Assembly: GCA_028554645.1 (NCBI GenBank)
Contig: JAQOOI010000058.1
Coordinates: forward strand, 124,001 to 188,000
DNA: 64,000 nucleotides
Source: Omphalotus guepiniiformis
Taxonomy: Eukaryota > Basidiomycota > Agaricomycetes > Agaricales > Omphalotaceae
Reading direction: 5' to 3'
Numbering within the stretch: the first letter of the stretch is position 1; every line of letters starts with the position of its first letter. Under the pieces are notes generated by a model that made no database searches, was not told where the DNA came from, and worked only from the letters and a program-made list of their open reading frames with translations. Made by a program: the position numbers and the translations under genes. This document shows positions 24,494 through 35,805 of the stretch, piece after piece.

Positions 24494-26736
24494 ATGTTCC
24501 TTTACTTGTGTTCTTGTCTAGCGTCCCTTGTGTTCATAGCACTCAGTGTTTTCTACACGACACGGAGGAATCTTAGACTTCCTCCAGGTCCTTCAGGCCT
24601 ATCCTATCTCAAAGCTTTGTCGTCTCTCTGGCGGGGAAAAGTTTGGTTGCATTTCACGGAGTGGAAGGCGCAATATGGTACGTGAGAGTCTGTTAATTGG
24701 CCAGTTCTTGCTCACGCACTGTGTACCTGAAGGCCCAGTGGTATGCTTAAAGATAGCCGGCAGGACGATAATAGTCTTGAATACACATAAGGCTGCCATT
24801 GACCTTCTCGGTGAGTCGTACCTTATGTTGACCCCTACACTGGTGTACAAAATGCTCGTATCTCTAGAAAGACGCGGCAAGAACTATGACCACCGTCCTC
24901 GGTCCATCCTGAGTAGCGAAATAATGACGGGTGGACTCGCGTTTCCATTAGTCGGCTATGGCAGCATGTAAGCTATTAGAATCGAGGGGGCCATGCCAGT
25001 GCTAATTATAATGAGCGCTTAGGTGGAAGAGACATCGCCGGGCAGCTCACAGTCTGCTAAATCCCCGCGTAGTGGGAAAGTATCGTCCCGTTCAAGAGCA
25101 AACGGCACGCGTGCTCGTTCAAGCCATAGCTCGAGAACCCGAGAAATGGCCGTCTCATATTCAAGAGTAGGCATCTTTTCAGTCCCCGCCCCCTCCCTCT
25201 CTTCAATTCTGTCTTTGCAGCTCCCTTTACGTCTCCTTTCGAGCGATAGGATATGGATATTCGTCGAATGATCCTGTGTTTGACAAAGACGCTAAGTCCA
25301 TGCAGTTAGAAACTTTCATGGAACGGATTGTCCAAGCCACAATACCCGGCACGTCAATGGTTGATTTCTTTCCCATACTAGCATCGCTTCCAAGTTGGTT
25401 AGCAAGATGGAAGCATGATTTGCTTCAACAATTCCAAAAGGATAGCAGCTTGTTCGAGAGTTTTTTTTCAGGCGCTCGATCAGATTCCGGTAACGGTAGC
25501 GGGTTGAACTCAATGTCTAGTATCCTACAAGGAGACAAAGAGAATTTGAGCACTATTGAATCTGCCTGGCTTATTGCAGTATTGTGGTACACTCCGTTCT
25601 TTCTCTCCTAGCAATCTCCACTGACCTAGACATCTGCTTAGCGGCGTAGGAGCCGAAGTGGTTGGTCGACCCCTTCCAAACATTGGTATCTGAGCTGAAC
25701 GCGAGGGTAGACGTCCTCCGTTCTGCCAATATTCATCTTAGCTATGGTGCTTTATCCCGACGTACAACATCGTGCTCAAGTAGAAATCGATGAAATGATA
25801 GGCAGGGATCGGCATCCCAGCTTTCAGGATTACGACAAACTTCCCTACGTTCAAGCTCTTGTTCAAGAGACTCTCAGGTGGAGACCAATAGGCCCAATCG
25901 GTAAATATTAAATTCACTTGCGGTCAGCCACAGTTCTAACGTACTTCTCAGGTTTCCCAAGATGCAGCCTTGAGGTATGTTGCCAGCCCGTATGAAAGTT
26001 CTATGTATGAAGCATGTTCCATGTGGTGTTGAATCATAGGATGACATCTACATGGGCTATCTGATCCCCGCAGGCAAGTACACCAATTCAATCGATGAGT
26101 AATTCTCGCTGACGGTGCATTTCCTAGGTTCCATCATCGTTCCGAATATCTGGTGCGTAGTTCCAACTAGGCACCCCCGAGTATAGTCTACTGAGTGGCT
26201 ACTGCGTTTAGGGCCATGAACCGAGACCCTCTACATTATCCTGATTATGATAAATTTCGTCCCGAGCGTTTTCTTGAAAGTTCATCGCTGTTTGGTCCCG
26301 AGACTCACGGTCAAGGACATGTCTCGTATGTGTTACCTCAAATGTGTATTTCTCTCCTTTTTGAGATGGTGGTTCTCTCACTCAGATACGGCTTTGGAGA
26401 TCGGTAATTTGGTTACATTTCTATATTAATTCATCAGTTTGACATTCGTTCCTCACAATTTAGCATCTGTAGCGGGATGCACTTAGCTAACAGTGCTCTA
26501 TTCATCAACATTGCTTTCCTGCTCTGGGCGGTCAATATCGAGAAAGCCATTGATTCGGAAGGGAACAATATATCGCCTTCCCGAGACGCATTTGATGAAC
26601 TTGGTATAGTGACGTGAGTCTGTTATCTGGTATGGTACGTTAGACTCGCGGCGAGCTCACATTTTTTTGCCATTAAAGCCGGCCTTCTCTGTTCCCTTGC
26701 GAAATCAAGCCTCGCCATAATGTATCGGCAATATGA
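24494..26736 (+). CDS. Cytochrome P450 monooxygenase (OrdA-like), about 12 exons
   Basis: A heme monooxygenase anchored in the ER by an N-terminal helix (MFLYLCSCLASLVFIALSVF) followed by the proline hinge RLPPGPSG. Spliced landmarks in order are the helix C region WKRHRRAAHSLLNP, I helix GVGAETSS, ExxR motif in QETLRWRPIGP, PERF in FRPERFL, and heme loop YGFGDRICSG. It ends with CEIKPRH. The stop is at 26736. Several exons are tiny: one of 23 bases encodes FPRCSLE and one of 25 bases encodes SIIVPNIW. The intron after LIPAG requires a GC donor (GCAAGT at 26073). Apparent stop codons in the genomic frame all fall in introns, so the gene seems intact. The substrate is unknown; mushroom members of this type work on xenobiotics and secondary metabolites. 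Confidence 0.86.
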
Positions 26737-28925
26737 AAACACGATCAAGGAACTGAGCTCAGCTCAGCTCGTGGGTACATAGACTTATTCTCGGTGTGCA
26801 GTGGTGCTCCTTGGGTACTTAGGATTATGAATTCACCACTAATCTTCATGGTGAACGTGCCTGTCAGAATTTTCGGCTTTCGTATTACTCTTCTCTAGCG
26901 TTGGTACTTGCTGGTCACTACAGAATTTCTCCTTTATATCAAAGAACTGTCTTGACTCTTGGTCGCGTGTATCTCCTTGCCACAGGGAATCTCTTTGGAA
27001 TTGGGGAAATTAGCGAAATCTGACAACAGAGTGAAAGAGCAGTGGTGAGCTTTTGCCTGCCAAGAGGCTGGAACAGTAGGCCGCATCCATTACTTCATTG
27101 CAAAGCAATGTATGGCAGGGCGTACCTGAGCTCGCACACCTAGTCAATCAGAGGGTCAATGGCTATATGTACGGATAACGAGAGAAGAGAACCAGGTGTT
27201 TAGGTTCGCAGCAATGAGGGTGAAGGCATGCACCATACAATCTAATCATGGTGCAGCTGCCAAAGTGGCTCCGCTATTTTTGTTAATGAACCCATACGGT
27301 CTCAGGCTCAGTCACAGAATCTTTCGCCTGAGAATGCGCTGTACAGGTTATGAGCTGTATCCTGACTTACACGATCCTTCAGCGGTCAAGGGGGCAAAAT
27401 GAAACTCTGCGGGATATAGCACATGAGCGCACCGTGAAATGTACAAGTACTCACCACGTTTTTAAGCATAGAACCTGATACACTGATACAGTCGCCAGTG
27501 GTGGAAAACAGGGAGGGGGCGTGCGGTGGGGTTGACTGGGTCAAGCGTACACCCCATGCATATATTTTTCGCCACAGACTCTGCACCCAAAACCATTGCA
27601 GATGCACTGAACATCTTTTCAAATGACAACGACTACTTGATTAGGCAGAATATGGATATCAGGACAATTCACCCCAGTGGATTCCACAAAATTCGCTTTG
27701 GTGTTCGGGGTTCAGACTGAAAGCGACGATGAGACGCGATTGAAGGAGCAAATATCGTGCGTGCAGAAGAAGGCATATGCAGCAAATGATTTTCGTTCTA
27801 TGCTTTCATGACGTGAATTGATAGGTGCATCCATATCTTTGTATTCAAAGATTCAGATTTACAAGGTGCGACAATAGTGCTTGGCCACTGGGTTATACTC
27901 TGAGCAGATTGACTATTACGCGCCTCCCGGCTTACAAATGCGTTCTGGAGCTTGCTCAAACTCGCCATAGCGCATTTTTCTTGAATATTAGTTGTTGCTG
28001 TGAGCCGTGCGCGTGATGCTTCACCGTGAGCCAAGTCGGACAGGCTTCCAGGAAACTCGTCACAGACGGATTCACCATACAGAACGTGATCGCGTCCGAC
28101 CTTCGTCAAGGTGAACATCAATTTTTATCTCTGTTCCGACAAGAATAAGACTGACCTGCTCGCGATACGGGGACAGGTTTCTGGGATATCGATTTTTGGT
28201 CACGAACTCTTCTGTTCTAGACGCCTGAATCGTTCCCTGTTGCATTCGTAGTACGGGATTTTTGACGAGCCTGTGTAGGGGGCTCCTGCTGATACACCTC
28301 CCATAATTGTCAAGTCTCTGCTGAACGCATTTCAAGGACGACTACCTGCCATCGGCCTTCTTTCACCTATTGAATGAAGACAAGGAAGAGGACCTGGCCT
28401 ACAGGATGGCCAGTCTGTTTCCACCGGAGACTAGCTTACGGTTTTTTCAAATTTCATATTGGAGGAGCTCCAACCAAAGATTTCTTTCAGAGTTCCACTG
28501 GATTCGCTAAAGATATTCAGTAAAGGAACAGTGAAGGTTGCATGTGGCTTCGCACCTGGCGACAAACGGAACATTATGTGGCGGGGTGTCACCCATCCTT
28601 GATTCTAGATTCGTGGTTGCGACCAGAAACGGAGATTTCGTGCCTGTATTGAATATTCTTGTTTCAGTTTGTTTCTGATATAGTAGTCGTTCCTGTAGAA
28701 TATGGTTAGATAAATCATTTTTGCGCAAGCTCATCTTAATTCAACCGAGTGTTGTACTCTACTCAAGATCCTTCCACGCTCGACTGATAGCACGTATCGC
28801 AACCGAAGGCATAAGCGATTAGGCCTGTCCTTGATATATGCCTTCATTGCCAAAGGCCTTCTGGGAGAGGCCGGAAAATGTACAAGTTCGAACAATGATA
28901 TCGTACAGATTGACATTCGCATATG
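26737..28925. other. gene-poor 2.2 kb with short orphan frames
   Basis: No intact gene. Short frames with protein-like wording occur at 27526-27720 (APKTIADALNIF) and near 28345-28510 (LNEDKEEDLAYRMASLFPPE), both plus strand. They could be remains of decayed genes between the two P450s. I could not link them into a spliced product or name a family. Confidence 0.35.
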
Positions 28926-29348
28926 CTAGTGCTCCATAGCGTCGCCGCCTTTTCCCGTCTTTGTCAGTTCATTCCTTCAACCATGCGGTAAGTCAAAATG
29001 TAATGATAACACAGTATAAGAAAGCGCACCGTAGCTGGACACTAAACTCATCCTCGATATCGTCATCATCCCAGTTATCTTCCCACAGTTTATCTCCCCC
29101 AGACTTAGCTGCACCAGGTGCAGCACTACCAAGGTGCGCTAGGTCTGTTTGCGAGTCATCCCAATCTGTTTCCAATTCAGCAAGTAAATACAGGACAGAA
29201 CGGCCAAAAACATGCCTGCAGCAGCAAACTCCTCAAACTCATCATCTTCTTCTAGAACGCCTAAGTGAGGTCGGGCCTCTTGTTTCTTCTCATCTTTCTC
29301 AGTTTTCTCCTCTGGTTTCGACTTGGAACTGGAGGCTGCGGACGACAT
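28926..29348 (-). CDS. SEM1: Sem1/Dss1, small acidic 26S proteasome lid / TREX-2 subunit
   Basis: A small, acidic, intrinsically disordered protein of the 19S lid that also belongs to the TREX-2 mRNA export complex and, with BRCA2, aids recombination. Exons 29216-29348, 29030-29165 and 28926-28974 total 318 bases, 105 residues. Two hallmark acidic blocks are present: EEDDEFEEF and DKLWEDNWDDDDIEDEFS, the second followed by VQLRNEL. The intron between AAA and DWDDSQTDLAHL has a GC donor (GCATGT, 50 bases). The third exon (RNELTKTGKGGDAMEH) is supported because it restores the conserved QLRNEL ending. An N-terminal Lys/Glu tail makes it slightly longer than yeast Sem1 (89 residues). Confidence 0.93.
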
Positions 29349-29369
29349 GGTGAATGAGGACAGATGAGG

Positions 29370-29375
29370 ACGCGT
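29370..29375. promoter_or_regulatory. MCB box ACGCGT upstream of SEM1
   Basis: ACGCGT, embedded in GACGCGTCA, lies 22 bases upstream of the SEM1 start codon. It shares nine bases with the composite element found at CDC6 and DUF1295. Confidence 0.4.
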
Positions 29376-29403
29376 CACGAACTGTCACGAATAAGAAGCG
29401 TAA

Positions 29404-29411
29404 TCACGTGA
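29404..29411. promoter_or_regulatory. TCACGTGA palindrome upstream of SEM1
   Basis: TCACGTGA, an E-box-type palindrome (Cbf1/bHLH core), lies about 56 bases upstream of the SEM1 start and 28 bases from the ACGCGT. Both boxes of the composite element are thus present here with wider spacing. Confidence 0.4.
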
Positions 29412-30390
29412 TATCGATGAGGAAGCCTTCTTCAAGTTCTTGAAGGATTTTCAGCTGGTTTCCTGACTAAAACTTCCAGTGTTCGACCTGCCCAATTTGT
29501 AGTGGTTTTCTTTTGTTCTTCTGTTTTCCATCCTCAAAGGTCTTGATTGCCGCCAATAGTCCTTCAATGTTCCAGATGAACAAGATCGTACCAAATCTTC
29601 CGTTCGCTTTGCGCCGGGTGCGCGGATACCAGCGATGGGACGCGTTTGGCTTTCCGTGCTCGGACAACATTAACCGACTTATAGCCGTCCTTTGAAGCAA
29701 CTTGGGTCCGCCAATTTACTCGCGTAGCCCTTTGCAATAACTGTGCATCATACAAAATTTCAATGTGCAACTGTGATGAACATTACATACAGCGGTTGGT
29801 CTTTCTCGCAGGCTCGCAGCTCTTGCAAGAGCCTGTGAGTCAGTCGGTTATTTGTGAACCTAGACTTGGTACGTGCAAAGACTCTAGACATCGAACAAGA
29901 AGCCTCTAACTAAATAACAGAAGACAGAAGTATCAGAAGTATGGTGTCGGCTTCCGTGCCACATGGGCGCTTAGCTTAGATAAATCAATGAACTTCGTAG
30001 AGCTTTTCGATGTGCTTTTCTGCTGGCGGTACACAAAGTTCGGAAGCTCGTCAAGGGGAACATAGGCGAACGTCCATACTTCACGGAACGTTGTTCATCA
30101 AGTGCCATTTGCGAGGCTGAACCTGACATGGAAAGACACGAACCCCATATATATCCTGAGCGCTCCAGGAGTCTCACTGTTACACAGATAGTCGTCTATT
30201 GGGATACCCCCTTGTCTTGTTAGTCAAGCTTAGCCTCACCACTCGTACCCGAATAGGCTCTTAAGGAAGTGCGATTATCTGAAGTATACATACTCCTTGA
30301 TGATATTAATTAGACTTACCCCCTATTGTTATGTTCACTTCATGTTCACAGGCTATCGTTGATCATATGTCTCATTGTCATATCAAGGCG
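29412..30390. other. intergenic with one orphan minus-strand frame
   Basis: The minus-strand frame at 29467-29700 ends in a basic, protein-like segment (ILFIWNIEGLLAAIKTFEDG, then KQKNKRKPLQIGQ). It has no recognised family and no clear start. It may be an exon of an unrecognised small gene. The rest shows nothing. Confidence 0.35.
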
Positions 30391-30398
30391 TATAAATA
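30391..30398 (+). promoter_or_regulatory. TATA box (TATAAATA) of second P450
   Basis: TATAAATA lies 43 bases upstream of the start codon at 30434, much as in the first P450. This is a motif-based call. Confidence 0.4.
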
Positions 30399-30433
30399 CA
30401 CGAAAGGTATCTGATGAAGCTACCCCCAGCAAA

Positions 30434-32783
30434 ATGTCAACTCTTACTGTTGGGCTGTACCTCTTATTGGCTTGGATTGTCTTCAAACTCTTCAAGATGG
30501 GGCGCCGTGGTCCACATCTTCCTCCTGGACCACCCACACGGCCAATAATCGGCAATTTGCATATTTTTCCAACAGTCGATGCTCATTACCAGTGCGGTGC
30601 TTACTTTCGTGCTGTTGACCATACAATTCAACATTTCTCCCAAGGTTCTCTGAATGGGCCCGCAAATACGGGGACATAATTTCGGTAACGCAATCGCTTA
30701 CTGTCTCCCGAGACTTTCTCAAGAGCGGGCTTCTTCCTCTCAGCTCATGATTAGCTCCGATGTGGTCATCGTCATTACAAGTATGAAAGCCGTCAAAGAA
30801 TTGATGGACCAACAGAGTGCTATTACATCGGATCGTCCTGCTAGCTTCATGATAGATGCTATAACAGATGGAAATCACTTGGCACTAGCCAGATATTGTG
30901 CGTATCACCTTCCGTGTTTCCTCGGATATATACCGAACTTCTCGTTATAGCTGATGTATGGAGAAGTCAGCGCAGAGCGGCTCATGCAATCTTAACACCC
31001 AATGCCGTAGTATCTCATCAGCCAATTCAAGTGAGCATGAAATTCTAACTTGGTTCTAACTTTTGGCTACAAATAACATAACTTTCTTTGCATATCAGAC
31101 TGCAGAATCAACCCAGTTGATGTTCGATCTACTGAAAACCCCTGAGGTACTTATCTTCTTCGTATGAAGATGTCATCTTTGTCAACGTTCTGTGCAGGAT
31201 TTCCATGACCACATTCGGCGTTACTCGGCCTCCGTCATCGTATCGGTCGTCTTTGGGAAACGCTGTCCAAGATATACAACCCCGGAGGTCACAGCCATGT
31301 TTAAGGCTCAAGAGATATTGGATAAATGCTTCGAACCCGGCGCGCACCCGCCCGTTGATGCTTTGCCATTCTTAAACTACATACCGGAGCGATGGGCCCC
31401 GTGGAAGCGGATGGCGAAAGATGCAAAGAGTGCTCAACAGTCTCTTTACTTTGGGCTATTGAAGGAGTGTGAGGACCGACTCCAGCGGGGAGACGAAAAC
31501 GGCTGCTATATGGAGGAGGTCATTAAGCGTAGAATCGAATACGGAATTACTAGGGAGATGGTCGGGTATGTTTTGAGCTTAGTATGATGCTCTGTCTGTT
31601 CTAACTTGTTATGGAGGTACCTGGGTGGCGTCTTGCTTGAAGGAGGAGGGCATACTACTACAGCTTTCCTTTGCTCATTTATACTTCTAATGACGGCCTT
31701 CCCGGATGTCCAAAGGAAAGCGCAGCAGGAAATTGACAGAGTGATCGGGGAATATCGTACTCCTCACATCGACGATATTGCTAACCTTCCGTACTGTCAA
31801 GCAGTTATTAAAGAGGTCAGTCTACACTCATACCATCCTGTCCGTGGTGTCCAACGTCTAGGCATAGGTGCATCGATTCAGGCCCATTGCCCCGCTTGCT
31901 CTCCCGCATGCGATGTCTGCCCAGGGAACTGTACGTGTCTCAACTTTATTAGCTCTCGGGCATCATGAAAGTAATGTTGTAATAATTCAGTATCGTGACT
32001 ACGTCCTGCCTGCGGGTGCTACTGTCTTCGTGAATACTTGTAAGTTCCTTCTACCCGGGTACTACGACGATACACCTAACTATATGGTGATTAGGGGGGA
32101 TCTACCACGATCCTGGTGAGGCGAATGATCCTATGACTATTACTTCGTGATGACTTTCTCACTGCGCGCCCACAGATCTCTTTGAGGACCCTGAAATCTT
32201 CAACCCCGATAGGTACCTACTCAATCCACACGGCACGAAACCTGGAGTCGATACCAGCGATTTCAGAGATACGCTTATGTTTGGAAGTGCTAGAGTGAGT
32301 GTGTCCAAGCTTTCTCCGTGCATAAGGCGCTCATCTGCCCGTCCACCGACATTGGCAGAGAATTTGTCCAGGAATGCATATCGCAAATAATTCTGTGGTG
32401 AGCTCGTATTCATATTGGAGGTCTCCGTGTTACTTAGCACCTGTTATCAGGGACTCAACGTCATGTCACTACTCTGGTCTTTCGAATTCTCGCCAAGCAA
32501 AGATCCCAAAACGCACTCGCCCATACCAGTTGATGTGTCGGCCTCCGCATACGCAAAGGTGATCACATTTCGCAACATAGTCCGTTCAATTCGACGATAA
32601 CACTTGAAATAGGGTACTTTTTCCCATCCTCAACCATACACTTGTAGCATCAAACCACGCAGCGCGGCCAAAGCGGGTATTATCGAGACCGAGTATATTG
32701 CAGCAGCGGACGCATTCGCAAAGTATGAGCAGGAAATGCACCCGGACGATAAAGAGTGGCTTGCACAGACGCGGGGCCGATGA
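30434..32783 (+). CDS. Cytochrome P450 monooxygenase (OrdA-like) with altered I-helix acid
   Basis: A heme monooxygenase with an N-terminal anchor (STLTVGLYLLLAWIVFKLF) and proline hinge HLPPGPPTRPIIGN. Spliced exons give QFSEWARKYGDIIS, then WRSQRRAAHAILTP, the I helix LLEGGGHTTTAF, ExxR as KEVHRFRP, IFNPDRYL, the heme loop MFGSARRICPG, and the closing FSHPQPYTCSIKPRS. These are the normal landmarks in the normal order, and every intron restores frame. The stop is at 32783. The oddity is the I helix: the acidic residue of (A/G)Gx(D/E)T is His (codon CAT), one base from Asp (GAT). It looks like a relative, not a tandem copy, of the P450 at 24494. The substrate is unknown. Confidence 0.86.
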
Positions 32784-32998
32784 ATAGGTATAAAAAGATA
32801 ATTTATATTTCACCCATCTACTTTTTATTATTTTTTAAATTGTTTATGTGATTATTGTGGTTCACTGGTAAAGCATGAAACTTGTCCGCTTCTACTTGGC
32901 TTCCAGCGGCCTCCCACCGAACAATCATCGATGGTCAACGCATGGGTGGTTTGAACGGCGAACCTTGATCTCCAACAAATGAGCAAGGGAAACCATCT

Positions 32999-33748
<750 letters not shown>

Positions 33749-33815
33749 GCTTCAATAATAATTTGAGAGCAAAGGTGGCGCGTTATGATTACATAAGTAA
33801 CTTGCCTCCTGCTAG

Positions 33816-35195
33816 ATGGCCAAGACGATTGGAAATGGACGACAATATTCGCCAGATATTCCACTGGAGGTCATCGAGGCCATTATTGACCATATTCAAT
33901 GGCCCGATTACCCATCATTATACAAAGGCTGGCTCTGTCATTCTCTCACTCCTAACACCATTGAAGCACTGGGAAGGTGCAGTTTAGTAGCCAGAGCTTG
34001 GGTCCCTCGATGTCGATCTCGGTTATTTCGTTGTATCGACGTTAAACTGTCTCCAAAACATCATCGTCGTCGAATGGCTCTAATTCATCTCCTCCAATCG
34101 CCTCTCTCGACGATTCCTCGCTGGGTGCAGAGTGTCGGCATCATGGAGTCGCCTGAGTTGGACAACCTCCTTCTCGGGAAGGGAAACTGGTTCTCACAAC
34201 TCAGGGAGCGGTGGGCAAGATCCAAATGCTGTCGATCCAAACAGGATATACTGAGGCAATTCGATGCTGGATTTTCTGGTGTCCAGTCACTGGTAGTTTT
34301 CCATGTATCATTCACTTCCGTTCCACTGTTTCAATCTTTCGAAAAATGCCAACGACTTCAGAGCATTGTAATGGAACAGAATGTTATTTCGGACTTTGGC
34401 GCTTTTGCAAGAGGGCTGAGCGCATGCTCTTCATTGCAGCGGCTGATGCTTTCATCGAACGTTTTGAAAGATGCCGCAGCTAATTCGCTGACTTTAGCGG
34501 ATCATTGGAGTCTTCCACCACCCCCGTCCAATCTTCGCCATCTCCGATTGTACAAATCCTTCTCCGACATTATGCTGAGATGGCTACTCTTGGATGGAAA
34601 ATCTCTCAGCCAACTGCAATCACTTGATATTGCTACGACACGGACGAATCCCCGTCTCTTGTCTCAGTTCCTGCGTTCCGTTGGATCAAGTCTCGAAAAT
34701 CTGGAAATAACTTTTTTTCATAGCGTCCTATTATTGGAATCAGAGCAGGGATCTCCCGAAGGTGCGTTGTGTGTTTACCTTTCCACCTGGTTATGCATGA
34801 CCCTTACAATGTTCACAGTTGAAAACTTTGGAGAGAATCTTGACCTCTCGTGCAATACTCAACTACGAGTTATAACTTTGGATATGTTCGCCGTCGGGCT
34901 TTTGGATCTTGACAGTACCATACACCAGTTTCTCAATTACGTGCCCAGAATTCTCTCAGCAATACCTTCCTCTTCTATGGAAAAAATAGTGCTGAACTTT
35001 GGGGGACTATTTCATTACATTCCTCCAGACAGCATAATAGTAGATTGGGCAAAAATTTCTGACATCCTCTGCCAGGACAACTACAGTAATTTGCAGAGGG
35101 TACGTATTTATACAAGCTTCGCTGATATTACCTTGCTTTCGGAGCGCCTTTCGAGACTGAAAAGTCGCGGTATTCTAGAGCTATATCCCTACTAG
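33816..35195 (+). CDS. F-box/LRR-like protein
   Basis: A long open frame of 459 codons. The N-terminus has an F-box-like helix set, DIPLEVIEAIIDHIQWPDYP. It continues with the mushroom-type CSLVARAWVPRCRSRLFRCI. The remainder has leucine-rich spacing (SLQRLMLSSNVLKDAAANSL, SNLRHLRLYKSFSDIMLRWL). A 57-base, frame-neutral intron may be present at about 34762-34818 (GTGCGT to CACAG); removing it joins SPE to VENFGENLDLS. Probably an SCF substrate receptor; the target is unknown. Members of this group are highly expanded and fast evolving in Agaricomycetes. The start is taken at 33816, though a nearby later start cannot be excluded. Confidence 0.72.
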   Translation: MAKTIGNGRQYSPDIPLEVIEAIIDHIQWPDYPSLYKGWLCHSLTPNTIEALGRCSLVARAWVPRCRSRLFRCIDVKLSPKHHRRRMALIHLLQSPLSTIPRWVQSVGIMESPELDNLLLGKGNWFSQLRERWARSKCCRSKQDILRQFDAGFSGVQSLVVFHVSFTSVPLFQSFEKCQRLQSIVMEQNVISDFGAFARGLSACSSLQRLMLSSNVLKDAAANSLTLADHWSLPPPPSNLRHLRLYKSFSDIMLRWLLLDGKSLSQLQSLDIATTRTNPRLLSQFLRSVGSSLENLEITFFHSVLLLESEQGSPEGALCVYLSTWLCMTLTMFTVENFGENLDLSCNTQLRVITLDMFAVGLLDLDSTIHQFLNYVPRILSAIPSSSMEKIVLNFGGLFHYIPPDSIIVDWAKISDILCQDNYSNLQRVRIYTSFADITLLSERLSRLKSRGILELYPY

Positions 35196-35805
35196 CGTGC
35201 TGCCTCATGTCGTATGGTCGTATGTACATAATTATGCTCCTGCTCGTAAGTACCGAGTCGTTGTTGTCTTTTGAAGTACACATCGAGGATACTGACTGGC
35301 ACCAAGTACCTTGAAGAACATACACGTGTCGTTGCTTCATTGAAGTTCACCGGAAGCAGTACATGACGTTCAACGAATGCTTTATCTCGCTTTGCAAAAT
35401 CAGATAGATATCAGTCAACATGTACCATTTAAAGAAAATCTACTGAGAATCAGCCATGCCTCTCGTATCATGAACAGGAAACACGAATCGCACAACAAAA
35501 CGCCTCCCATGACCTTTCAAATGGCCCGGCCAGCGTGAAAAGATGCTCGTAGGTGAATCAACTGACTCGTGAGCTCCCACTTCTCAACGACAAGCGATTG
35601 ACAGGTGAACGGCATTATATTCTTCTGATAACCAAGAAACGAGTAGACAAGCTGAGATTGCAAGGCCAACGAGAGACATGATGGAAGTTTTGAAAAGAAA
35701 ATGTTCCCGTTTCCCGCGCCACATGTGTGGTCCAAGCTTCAGGTTGAGTGCGACAGCCTCCTGTTCTTTGCACCTCCTTCTTTGACTTGAACTCCCATCC
35801 CCCGC
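35196..35805. other. intergenic, no gene seen
   Basis: 610 bases between two rightward genes. Only short unsupported frames were seen. Confidence 0.45.

Noticed and set aside
25612..25760. First P450 as a pseudogene, because of stops around the I helix
   Set aside because: Two introns (GTGGTACAC... and GTGGTTGG...TAG) restore GVGAETSSVLPIFILAMVLY in frame, so the gene can be intact.
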